Of a stretch of DNA of 35,986 nucleotides, positions 26,621-32,657 are shown piece by piece. The notes under the pieces are model-generated. The model was not told where the DNA came from. It did no database searches and saw nothing but the letters and a program-made list of their open reading frames with translations. The first letter of the stretch is position 1. Each line of letters starts with the position of its first letter. Made by a program: the position numbers and the translations under genes. The DNA lies in assembly GCA_021782915.1 (NCBI GenBank), contig JAJXUK010000022.1, positions 1-35,986 of the forward strand, written 5' to 3'. This DNA comes from Actinomycetes bacterium. Lineage in GTDB: Bacteria > Actinomycetota > Acidimicrobiia > Acidimicrobiales > RAAP-2.

Positions 26621-27310
26621 CTAGGCGCCGGGTCCCGGGCCCGTCGTAGCCAGTCCGACCGAGTGCAGCACCCCGCCCAGCGGGCCGGTCCCGTTGGTCA
26701 GGTGGAAGGCGAGGATCTGCAACTCGATGGAGAAGTCCACGTAGTGCACGGCGGTGCCCAGCGGCACGCTGAGCACCTGCGGGGCGAAGTTGAGTATCCC
26801 GCGCACGCCCGCGGCGACGAGGCGGTCGGCGACCTCCTGGGCCGCCGGGCCGGGCACACAGATCACCCCGAGGGTGGCGCTCATCAGCTCCCCGCGCGCG
26901 TCGGCCACGACGAGACCCGCCACCTCGGTGCCGAGCACGTGCGGATCGACGTCGTAGAGCCCGGCCAGGTGCGCGCCACGAATGAGGAAGTTCGAGGAGT
27001 TCACCAGCGCGCGCCCCAGGTTGCCCAGGCCCACCACGATCACGTCGTAGTGCAGGTCGTGTCCGAGGGCCTCGCCGATGCGCTCGGCCAGCACGGCGGG
27101 CTCGTAGCCGGCCCCGCGCGTGCCCAGGCTGCCCAGGGCCGCCAGGTCACGGCGAACGGTCGTCGCGGTCACCCCCGCCATCTCGGCGATCTGGCGCGAG
27201 TCGATGCGGCGCTGTCCGCGCGCCGCCCAGCCCTCGACGATGCGCTGATAGATCGGCAGGCGCGAGATCGTCGGCTCAGAGAGCTGTCGGGTTCGCGCGC
27301 GCGACGTCAT
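26621..27310 (-). CDS. rex: Redox-sensing transcriptional repressor Rex
   Basis: The protein has 229 residues. An N-terminal winged helix (about 14-75) includes TVRRDLAALGSLGTRGAGYE. The NADH-binding Rossmann motif is VVGLGNLGRAL (92-102), followed by NSSNF. Rex senses the NADH/NAD+ ratio and, in Streptomyces, represses cyd, nuo and its own rex-hemACD operon. The same gene order here supports that role. The recognition helix is near the usual one but Leu-Ala replaces the common Phe-Ser after RRD. No canonical Rex operator (TTGTGAAnnnnTTCACAA-like) is visible before rex or nuoA. ATG at 27310 follows TAGCGT plus six bases and has no Shine-Dalgarno sequence. Confidence 0.95.
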   Translation of the reverse strand: MTSRARTRQLSEPTISRLPIYQRIVEGWAARGQRRIDSRQIAEMAGVTATTVRRDLAALGSLGTRGAGYEPAVLAERIGEALGHDLHYDVIVVGLGNLGRALVNSSNFLIRGAHLAGLYDVDPHVLGTEVAGLVVADARGELMSATLGVICVPGPAAQEVADRLVAAGVRGILNFAPQVLSVPLGTAVHYVDFSIELQILAFHLTNGTGPLGGVLHSVGLATTGPGPGA

Positions 27311-27316
27311 CCCGCC

Positions 27317-27322
27317 ACGCTA
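27317..27322 (-). promoter_or_regulatory. -10 element TAGCGT of rex, leaderless type
   Basis: TAGCGT is followed by six bases (GGCGGG) and then the rex ATG, so transcription would start on the start codon. No convincing -35 is seen. Confidence 0.5.
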
Positions 27323-27333
27323 GCCACGACCCG

Positions 27334-28140
27334 CTAGCGGCCCAGCTGGCGGCTGCGCTCGGCGGCGGCGGCCACGGCCTCGAGGAAGGCCGCGCGCACA
27401 CCGCGACCCTCCAGCACGCGCAGTCCGGCCGCGGTGGTGCCCCCCGGCGAGGTCACCTGGTAGCGCAGCTCCTCGGGCGACTGGCCACTGCGCGCGAGCA
27501 GCTCGGCCGAGCCAGCGAAGGAGTCCACCACCAGCTGGCGGCTGACCTCGCGGCTCAGGCCCTGGTGGACCCCGGCCTCGATGAGCGCCTCGACGACCAG
27601 GTAGAGATAGGCCGGCATCGGCCCGGAGAGACCCGTCACCGCGTCGAGGTTGCGCTCGGTGACGCGCACGACGCTACCCACCGCGGACAGGATCGACTCG
27701 GCCCACTCGAGGTCCGCGCTGGTCACGTGGGCGCCCCCGGCGATCGCGCTCGCGCCGCGCCCGACGAGCACCGGCGTGTTAGGCATCGCGCGCACCACCG
27801 CCACCGGCTGGGCCATGACGGCCTCCAGGCGGGACGTGGACAGACCCGCGACCACGGAGAGCAGTCGCGTGGCCCCACAGGCCCCCGCCAGGCGGGCCGT
27901 GTTCTCGGCGTAGTCGGGCTTCACGCAGAGCACGACGCCCGTGGCCGCTCCGAGGTGCTCGAGAGCGAGCTCGGGCGCCAGGCTCGCGCCTCCCAGGCGC
28001 TCGGCGAGGACCTCGCGGCGCTCGCGGGCGGGCTCGATCACCAGCAGGGCCTCCGGCGCGCACCAGTGCGCGCGCACCAGGCCCTCGGCCAGGGCCCCGC
28101 CCATCTGCCCTCCGCCCAGGATGATCAGCTCGAAGGCCAT
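27334..28140 (-). CDS. proC: Pyrroline-5-carboxylate reductase
   Basis: The last step of proline synthesis, reducing pyrroline-5-carboxylate with NAD(P)H; 268 residues from ATG 28140. Rossmann motif GGGQMGGALAEG (9-20). The family signature runs through LSGPMPAYLYLVVEALIEAG, with VTSPGGTTAAGL later. An in-frame GTG two codons earlier (28146) is possible, but a -10 (TAGCGT, 28155-28150) lies only three bases before it, so a transcript from there would begin after that GTG; ATG is preferred. The neighbours rex and ybjN-like are unrelated in function. Confidence 0.96.
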   Translation of the reverse strand: MAFELIILGGGQMGGALAEGLVRAHWCAPEALLVIEPARERREVLAERLGGASLAPELALEHLGAATGVVLCVKPDYAENTARLAGACGATRLLSVVAGLSTSRLEAVMAQPVAVVRAMPNTPVLVGRGASAIAGGAHVTSADLEWAESILSAVGSVVRVTERNLDAVTGLSGPMPAYLYLVVEALIEAGVHQGLSREVSRQLVVDSFAGSAELLARSGQSPEELRYQVTSPGGTTAAGLRVLEGRGVRAAFLEAVAAAAERSRQLGR

Positions 28141-28149
28141 ACCCACCCC

Positions 28150-28155
28150 ACGCTA
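28150..28155 (-). promoter_or_regulatory. -10 element TAGCGT of proC
   Basis: TAGCGT lies nine bases before the proC ATG, the same hexamer as at rex. Predicted leader is about two bases long, so the mRNA would be close to leaderless. Confidence 0.4.
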
Positions 28156-28163
28156 TCCGGTGT

Positions 28164-28643
28164 CTAGCGAACGGGCCGGCGCCGATACCAGCGCGGGTGC
28201 GCGAGGGACATGGCGGTCGGGTAGATCTCCTCGACGTAGGTCAGCGTCGCGGCGACCAGCTCGTCGAGCACGCCCTCGCTCAACTCCTCGAGCTCGCGGC
28301 TGGCCACCAGGTAGAGCCCGTCCTCGGGTCCCAGGGCCGCGTGCACGCGCGACATGCGGGCGTTTCGTGCGAGCAGGTAGCGGTACAGCTCTTCGCGGTT
28401 CTCCTCGGGTGCGGGCACCAGCTCGCACTCCAGGTGCACGCGACGCTGGGCCAGTCGCAGCCAGATCGTGATGACGTCCTTCTCCTCACCGGCCAGCCGA
28501 AGGAGCCAGTGGAAGTCCCCGCGAGCGTCGGGCTGGGCCCGATGCTCGATCTGGGCGTCCGCGCCCGAGCGCGTCCACTCGCCTCGCCAGCTCTCCAGAA
28601 GGTGGTTGAGGTGCCCCCGGCGCTGCTCGGGCGTGCCTAGCAC
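28164..28643 (-). CDS. YbjN-domain protein
   Basis: The protein has 159 residues and resembles YbjN / type III secretion chaperone-like proteins: a compact alpha/beta domain with HWLLRLAGEEKDVITIWLRL, an ECELVPAPEENREELYRYLLARN segment in the middle, and a C-terminal helix. In mycobacteria a YbjN gene follows mshA directly (Rv0486-Rv0487, from memory), and the same order is seen here. The GTG at 28643 overlaps the mshA stop by seven bases. The function is unknown; the constant pairing with mshA suggests a link with mycothiol or a stress response. Confidence 0.8.
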   Translation of the reverse strand: MLGTPEQRRGHLNHLLESWRGEWTRSGADAQIEHRAQPDARGDFHWLLRLAGEEKDVITIWLRLAQRRVHLECELVPAPEENREELYRYLLARNARMSRVHAALGPEDGLYLVASRELEELSEGVLDELVAATLTYVEEIYPTAMSLAHPRWYRRRPVR

Positions 28644-29854
28644 CGCACCGTGCTCGAGTCGGCGAAGGTGCACACCAGGCGCCCCAGCGACGTCGCGGCC
28701 GCGGCCCAGGTGTAGGCGCGCGCGCGCTGCACCCCGCCGGCGCCCAGACGCGCGGCCGTGGCCGGCTCGAGCACGTGCTGCACGGCGTCGGCCCAGGCGC
28801 TCGGGTCTCGCGTGCCCATCAGCACGCCGTTGACGTCGTCGTCCACGAGGGTGGGCAGGCCGCCAACGTCGCTGGCCACCACGGGCGTGCCGCAGGCCGA
28901 GGACTCCAGGGCCACGAGACCGAAGCTCTCGGCGCGCGAGGGCACGAGGGTGACGTCCGCCGCACGCATCCACGTCGAGAGCAGCTGGTGCGCCTGGGGC
29001 GCCACGAAGTTCACCGACTCGATGACGCCGGCCTCGCGCACGCGCCGGTGCAGGGCGCTGAGCGTGTCGCGCCCGTCGGGACCCGAGGGCCCGCCGACGA
29101 TGGCGAGCTGGGCCGCGACCTCGCGCTCACGCAGCTCGATGAGCGTCTCCAGGGCCAGGTCGACGCCCTTGAGGGCCTGGAGCCGGCCTACGAAGAGCAG
29201 CAGCGGCACCTCGTCGTGCGCCCCGAGGGCGCGGCGCGCCTGGGCGCGCCGACCCGGGGCGAAGAAGGCGTGCTCCACGCCGAGGGGCACCACGAAGACC
29301 CGTGAGGCGCTCGCACCGTAGAGGCGCACGAACTGATCCGCCTCGACCTCGCAGCTGGCCAGCGCGGCGTCGGCGCAGGCGAAGAGGGCGGCCTCCTGCT
29401 CAGCGCGCTCCTCGGACTCGCTCTCAAAGGTGGCGGCCTTGACGCGCTCCAGGGTGTGAAAGGTCATGATGAGCGGCAGGCCGAGCTCGTGCTTCAGGCG
29501 ATGTCCGGCCACCCCGCTGAGCCAGTAGTTGGCGTGCAGCGCGTCCGGCAGGCCGCTCGAGCGCATGATGGCCTTGAGCGCGTCGGCGAAGTCGTCCACG
29601 TAGTGGGCCATCTGTGCACGCCCCAGCGGGGCACTGGGCCCGGCGGTCACGTGGTGCACGCGCAGCCCGGGCTCGACGCGCACCACGTCGCGCAGCTCGG
29701 GCGCGTCACGACGGGTGTAGATGTCCACGTCGTGGCCCTGACGCGCCAGTGCCGCCGACAGCTCGCGCACGTACACGTTCATCCCCCCGCTATCGCCGGT
29801 GCCCGGCTGGGCGAGCGGCGAGGTGTGATAGGAGAGGACGGCCAGTCGCGCCAC
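28637..29854 (-). CDS. mshA: D-inositol-3-phosphate glycosyltransferase (mycothiol synthesis)
   Basis: A GT4-type glycosyltransferase of 405 residues. The N-terminus has SYHTSPLAQPGTGDSGGMNV, then YVRELSAALARQGHDVDIYT, which is specific to MshA; HANYWLSGVAGHRLK and FHTLERVKA follow. The GT-B C-terminal half has LLLFVGRLQALKGVDLALE and PSRAESFGLVALESSACGTP, with the EX7E-type pair. MshA joins N-acetylglucosamine to inositol 3-phosphate, the first step of mycothiol synthesis in Actinomycetota. The GTG at 29854 has no Shine-Dalgarno sequence and follows TAGGCT plus six bases. The sodX stop is only nine bases upstream. Confidence 0.94.
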   Translation of the reverse strand: MARLAVLSYHTSPLAQPGTGDSGGMNVYVRELSAALARQGHDVDIYTRRDAPELRDVVRVEPGLRVHHVTAGPSAPLGRAQMAHYVDDFADALKAIMRSSGLPDALHANYWLSGVAGHRLKHELGLPLIMTFHTLERVKAATFESESEERAEQEAALFACADAALASCEVEADQFVRLYGASASRVFVVPLGVEHAFFAPGRRAQARRALGAHDEVPLLLFVGRLQALKGVDLALETLIELREREVAAQLAIVGGPSGPDGRDTLSALHRRVREAGVIESVNFVAPQAHQLLSTWMRAADVTLVPSRAESFGLVALESSACGTPVVASDVGGLPTLVDDDVNGVLMGTRDPSAWADAVQHVLEPATAARLGAGGVQRARAYTWAAAATSLGRLVCTFADSSTVRC

Positions 29855-29860
29855 GGGCCG

Positions 29861-29866
29861 AGCCTA
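29861..29866 (-). promoter_or_regulatory. -10 element TAGGCT of mshA, overlapping the sodX stop
   Basis: TAGGCT is followed by six bases and the mshA GTG. Its first three bases are the TAG stop codon of sodX, so the promoter element lies inside the end of the upstream gene. Confidence 0.45.
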
Positions 29867-30190
29867 ACGGGAGCCCGGCGCCGGCCTCCACGACGAGCGG
29901 GCCACCACCCACGTGACCCGACGCGTCGCGAGTGGCCCGAAATGGCGCGAGTCGGTCGAGGCGCCCGGATTGTCCCCGCGCAGCTCGAGGCCCTCCTTCG
30001 ACGTGGCGACACAGCGCTTGAAGAGCAGTCGTGAGGGTTCGCGCGGATCGGGCGCCACCACCACGTCGCCCACGCGCACGGCCCGACGACGGCGCACCAG
30101 GGTCACCCGCTCACCCGCGCGGTACGTCGGCGCCATGGACTCTCCCTCGATGACCGCTCGGCGCACAAAGCGCTCCACCAGACGTCGCAT
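29864..30190 (-). CDS. sodX: Nickel-type superoxide dismutase maturation protease
   Basis: A small S26-type (signal peptidase I-like) protease of 108 residues. Catalytic pair: S18 in IEGESMAPTYRAGE and K58 in LLFKRCV; the box GDNPGASTDSRHFGPL is also present. There is no membrane segment, unlike true signal peptidases. In the family, SodX removes the N-terminal leader of the nickel superoxide dismutase so that the new N-terminal His can bind nickel. It is divergent from sodN with 72 bases between the starts. ATG at 30190 lies eight bases after TATCGT and has no Shine-Dalgarno sequence. Confidence 0.92.
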   Translation of the reverse strand: MRRLVERFVRRAVIEGESMAPTYRAGERVTLVRRRRAVRVGDVVVAPDPREPSRLLFKRCVATSKEGLELRGDNPGASTDSRHFGPLATRRVTWVVARSSWRPAPGSR

Positions 30191-30194
30191 CGGG

Positions 30195-30225
30195 CTGAAC
30201 GATACCGGCTCGTGCTCGCTAACCT
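30195..30225 (+). promoter_or_regulatory. Promoter of sodN
   Basis: A weak -35 CTGAAC (30195-30200) and a -10 TAACCT (30220-30225) lie 19 bases apart. They predict a leader of about 30 bases that holds the sodN Shine-Dalgarno sequence. Confidence 0.35.
30199..30204 (-). promoter_or_regulatory. -10 element TATCGT of sodX
   Basis: TATCGT ends eight bases before the sodX ATG. It overlaps the -35 region of the opposite sodN promoter, so the two divergent promoters are interleaved. No Nur-type operator (TTGCAA-like repeats) was seen here. Confidence 0.4.
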
Positions 30226-30247
30226 GCGTGAGAGGAACCGCACCCTG

Positions 30248-30255
30248 AGGAAAGG
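30248..30255 (+). promoter_or_regulatory. Ribosome binding site of sodN
   Basis: AGGAAAGG seven bases before ATG 30263 fixes the start, ahead of an open frame that extends upstream. Confidence 0.6.
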
Positions 30256-30262
30256 CGACACC

Positions 30263-30679
30263 ATGTCCGTGATCTCTCGCTTCGCAGCCCTGCTCGACGC
30301 TCACACGACGCCCCTGAGCGTGTCGGCCCACTGCGACCTGCCCTGCGGCGTCTACGACCCCGCCCAGGCTCGCATCGAGGCCCAGTCGGTCAAGGCGATC
30401 ATGGAGAAGTACCACGCCTCACAGGACCCGGACTTCCGGGTGCGCGCCACGCTCATCAAGGAGGAGCGCTGCGAGCTGGTCAAGCACCACCTGTGGGTGC
30501 TCTGGACCGACTACTTCAAGCTCGAGCACCTCAAGGCGTTCCCGAACCTGCACGACCTGTTCTGGATGGCCACCAAGTCCGCCGGCGACGCCAAGAAGAC
30601 GAACGACGTCGTAGTCGCCGAGCGACTGCTGAGCGAGATCGACGCCATCGCCGAGATCTTCTGGGAGACCAAGAAGTAG
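30263..30679 (+). CDS. sodN: Nickel superoxide dismutase precursor
   Basis: The protein has 138 residues. The nickel hook HCDLPCGVYDP starts at H23, so removal of residues 1-22 by SodX would give a mature 116-residue four-helix protein with His1, Cys2 and Cys6 as nickel ligands. The leader is longer than the 14 residues of the Streptomyces enzyme. The rest (EKYHASQDPDF, KEERCELVKHHLWVLWTDYFK) matches the family. It removes superoxide in the cytoplasm. The stop is one base from the stop of the convergent DUF4097 gene, leaving no room for a terminator between them. Confidence 0.97.
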   Translation: MSVISRFAALLDAHTTPLSVSAHCDLPCGVYDPAQARIEAQSVKAIMEKYHASQDPDFRVRATLIKEERCELVKHHLWVLWTDYFKLEHLKAFPNLHDLFWMATKSAGDAKKTNDVVVAERLLSEIDAIAEIFWETKK

Positions 30680-30680
30680 C

Positions 30681-31709
30681 TCAGCTCGTCACGCGATCGA
30701 TCAGGATGTCGCCCGAGACGGTCGTGACCCTGATCATCGAGAGTTGATCGCTGCGCGACGCGGCCTCGTCCAGACCGTCAAGGTCGATCCGGGACTCCAA
30801 GTGACCCGAGACGGTGCGCCCGGCGACGTCGATGGCCAGGCCCTCGAGGACGCTCACGCGCACGTCGCCCGAGGCCGCGTTCACCGAGAGGTCGCTGGGC
30901 GACAGGGCGGTCACCGCCACGTCGCCCGACGCGCTCGCCACGTCCGTGCGCGCCGCGGCCCCCGCGATCATGACGTCGCCCGAGGCGACGCGACAGCGCA
31001 AGCGCTCACGCACGGTGCCAGTCGAGACGTCCCCGGAGGCCGTGCGCACGTCGAGGCTTGAGAGCTCGTCGCTCGCCTGCACGTCGCCCGAGACGCTAGA
31101 GACCTCGACCTCGCCCAGGGCCGCCTCCAGCCGCGTGTCGCCCGAGACCGTCGTGACCTGCAGGTCGCTGCCGAGGGGCAGGACGAGCACGACGTTCACG
31201 TCGTCGCGCTCACGCCAGTCGCTGAAGGTCATTCCGCGCAGTCCGCGTCCGGCCCGCGGGAGGGTCTCGACGAGCAGGGTGCCCCGCGCGGCGTCGTACT
31301 CCACGCGCGCGCGCCCGGGCGCCTCCGCACTCGCGGAGCGATCGGTGCCCAGGCGCACGGCGAGCTCCGTGGCCTTTCCGGCCAGGACGGTGACGTCCCC
31401 GCTGCGCGTGGCGACGTGGACCGAGAGCTCGCCGCGTGCCTCGAAGCGCTCGTCGCGCTGGTGGCGAAAGGACGGCACGGCGCGGTCCCGACCGGCTCGA
31501 GACTCGAAATCGGACATGACCTTCTCCTTTGGTTGAATGACGCGGTAGCGCCGAGAGCGACTCGCGCGGCCCACGACACGAGCCCAGAGGTCCGCGTCAC
31601 TCGCCGCCTCCTTGCCGAGGGCCTCGAAGTTCAGCGTGCGCCGGCGACGCTCGCGGTAGCCCGGCTCGCACGGCCCGTGGACCGTGTGAAAGATGCTGCG
31701 GCTGTACAT
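30681..31709 (-). CDS. DUF4097-type repeat protein (beta-solenoid)
   Basis: The protein has 342 residues from ATG 31709, or 278 from an in-frame ATG at 31517; each start has its own good Shine-Dalgarno sequence. The C-terminal two thirds consist of repeats with an SGD(V/T) turn, nine in all (RSGDVTVL, VSGDTRLE, VSGDVQAS, ASGDVSTG and so on), mostly 18 residues apart. This is the DUF4097 pattern, expected to fold as a right-handed beta-helix; its function is unknown. The first 64 residues, if translated, are basic and match no family I know. It follows the ribbon-helix-helix gene, a pairing common in Streptomyces. No signal peptide or membrane segment is seen. Confidence 0.85.
   Translation of the reverse strand: MYSRSIFHTVHGPCEPGYRERRRRTLNFEALGKEAASDADLWARVVGRASRSRRYRVIQPKEKVMSDFESRAGRDRAVPSFRHQRDERFEARGELSVHVATRSGDVTVLAGKATELAVRLGTDRSASAEAPGRARVEYDAARGTLLVETLPRAGRGLRGMTFSDWRERDDVNVVLVLPLGSDLQVTTVSGDTRLEAALGEVEVSSVSGDVQASDELSSLDVRTASGDVSTGTVRERLRCRVASGDVMIAGAAARTDVASASGDVAVTALSPSDLSVNAASGDVRVSVLEGLAIDVAGRTVSGHLESRIDLDGLDEAASRSDQLSMIRVTTVSGDILIDRVTS
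31518..31530 (-). promoter_or_regulatory. Internal Shine-Dalgarno sequence for a shorter DUF4097 product
   Basis: AAAGGAG (31530-31524) lies six bases before the in-frame ATG 31517, which would start the protein just before the repeat domain. Confidence 0.5.
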
Positions 31710-31715
31710 CCGGTC

Positions 31716-31725
31716 TCTCCCTCCC
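31716..31725 (-). promoter_or_regulatory. Shine-Dalgarno sequence of the long DUF4097 product
   Basis: GGGAGGGAGA lies six bases before ATG 31709 and follows the ribbon-helix-helix gene stop by nine bases, as expected for the second gene of an operon. Confidence 0.55.
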
Positions 31726-31734
31726 GATGGCGGG

Positions 31735-32190
31735 CTAGGCCCGCCCGCGTCCTCGCAGTTGGCGAGGCCCGCTCCAGCCCACGCCGGGCGCGTCATCGCG
31801 CACCGAGCGCTCCAGGGCCCGAACGATCCACGTGTTCACCGACGAGCCCACACCGGAGGCCAGGGCCTCGATGGCCTCCTTCAGCTCGTCGCTGAGACGC
31901 AGCGCGATGCGTGCCGAGTAGGTGGCGCTCGAGGGCACCTCCTCGGAGCCCGAGGGGGCCAGTCGCGCCAGGCGCACCTCGTCGCCCTCCACCTGCAGGG
32001 CCAGAGGAGTCGACGCGCTCAGGTTGTACTCCTGGACCACGCCGTTGAGCGCCTCGAGCAGTCGCTGCTGCAACGTCGGCGCCAGCGTGCTGCCCAGGCG
32101 CTCGATGAGGGCGCCGCTCTCGGCGCTGGCGAGCGAGGCCACGTTCTCGAAGTCGCTGCGCACACTCGCGATGTAGTTTGATATCAACAT
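31735..32190 (-). CDS. HicB-like ribbon-helix-helix protein
   Basis: The protein has 151 residues from ATG 32190. Residues 1-75 are mostly helical (NYIASVRSDFENVASLASAE); residues 91-131 form a ribbon-helix-helix unit, ARIALRLSDELKEAIEALAS with SSVNTWIVRALERSV. Streptomyces proteins of this build are annotated as HicB-family antitoxins and sit before a DUF4097 gene, as here. No HicA toxin gene is present, so antitoxin action is doubtful; autorepression is more likely. Start: ATG 32190 fits the Streptomyces N-terminus (Tyr at residue 6) and lies eight bases after TAGTAT; an earlier ATG at 32211 would be upstream of that -10. Palindromes cover the start. Confidence 0.8.
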   Translation of the reverse strand: MLISNYIASVRSDFENVASLASAESGALIERLGSTLAPTLQQRLLEALNGVVQEYNLSASTPLALQVEGDEVRLARLAPSGSEEVPSSATYSARIALRLSDELKEAIEALASGVGSSVNTWIVRALERSVRDDAPGVGWSGPRQLRGRGRA

Positions 32191-32206
32191 TGATATCAAT
32201 ACTACA
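32172..32206. repeat. Tandem palindromes TTGATATCAA flanked by TGTAGT/ACTACA, putative operator
   Basis: Two identical 10-base palindromes, TTGATATCAA at 32178-32187 and 32190-32199, are separated by two bases. Outside them lie TGTAGT (32172-32177) and its complement ACTACA (32201-32206). The array covers the -10 edge and the first codons of the ribbon-helix-helix gene. Ribbon-helix-helix proteins usually bind adjacent short palindromes, so autorepression is the simplest reading. The block is AT-rich in otherwise GC-rich DNA. Confidence 0.65.
32199..32204 (-). promoter_or_regulatory. -10 element TAGTAT of the ribbon-helix-helix gene
   Basis: TAGTAT ends eight bases before ATG 32190 and overlaps the edge of the palindrome array by one base. 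The predicted mRNA has almost no leader. Confidence 0.45.
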
Positions 32207-32307
32207 CACATGCGACATCAAAATGCACGCACTACGGATCGTGGTCGCTTTCTCGCTGGTCAGCCTGACGAACGCGTCACGCGTGCGGGCTCGTGGCGCC
32301 GCGGGGC

Positions 32308-32496
32308 TCAGCTGAGCTCGGGGTGGGCCGGGCAGTTCGCCAGCAGCGGCGACTCGACCAGCGCGGCGTCGGAGATCGGCGTGCCGCAGACCTGGCACGC
32401 GCGGTACGTCCCAGCGCGCAGGCGCTCCAGCGCCCGGTCCACGTCGTTCAGCAGCGCCTCGACGCGCTGAGCAGTGCTGGACTCGGACTCGGACAT
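32308..32496 (-). CDS. Small DksA/TraR-type zinc-finger protein
   Basis: The protein has 62 residues: an N-terminal helix (8-27) and a zinc finger with C34, C37, C55 and H58, spaced C-X2-C-X17-C-X2-H. The spacing equals that of DksA/TraR fingers, but the last Cys is His. Text such as YRACQVCGTPIS and LVESPLLANC follows the family pattern. TraR-type proteins bind RNA polymerase at its secondary channel, but this one lacks a long coiled coil, so its role is unclear. ATG 32496 follows TAGTGT plus seven bases and has no Shine-Dalgarno sequence. The stop lies within the palindrome GCTCAGCTGAGC (32306-32317). Confidence 0.8.
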   Translation of the reverse strand: MSESESSTAQRVEALLNDVDRALERLRAGTYRACQVCGTPISDAALVESPLLANCPAHPELS

Positions 32497-32503
32497 CGCC
32501 CCG

Positions 32504-32509
32504 ACACTA
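32504..32509 (-). promoter_or_regulatory. -10 element TAGTGT of the DksA/TraR-type gene
   Basis: TAGTGT ends seven bases before ATG 32496, again predicting a leaderless mRNA. It is the same hexamer as at the reductase gene. Confidence 0.45.
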
Positions 32510-32657
32510 CCGGCTCGTGGCCACGGCCCCGAATCCCCGTCGGCGCAGAATTGTGTCAATAAAGTGAGAGTTGGGGTCGTCCATCGAGTTTGCTCTGGCA
32601 GAGTGCGGGTCCAGTTAGCCCGTGCACGAAGCACGCGGGGCCGCCCGGGAGGTCAGG

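Noticed and set aside
25421-27337. A 638-codon plus-strand open frame opposite hemA and rex
   Set aside because: High GC content removes stops in the antisense frame. It runs opposite two certain genes, has Gln/His/Arg-rich composition and no recognisable domain.
27318-27338. Repeated CGCTAGC words before rex as a regulator site
   Set aside because: One copy contains the proC stop and the other the rex -10; the repetition can be explained by those elements alone.
31735-32190. A full HicAB toxin-antitoxin system
   Set aside because: No HicA-like gene adjoins the ribbon-helix-helix gene; the neighbour is a DUF4097 protein, a pairing known from genomes without toxins.
32619-32640. Hairpin CCCGTGC/GCAC in the leader of the small gene, as a riboswitch or attenuator
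   Set aside because: The outer stem needs a two-base bulge; too short and imperfect to support a regulatory RNA.
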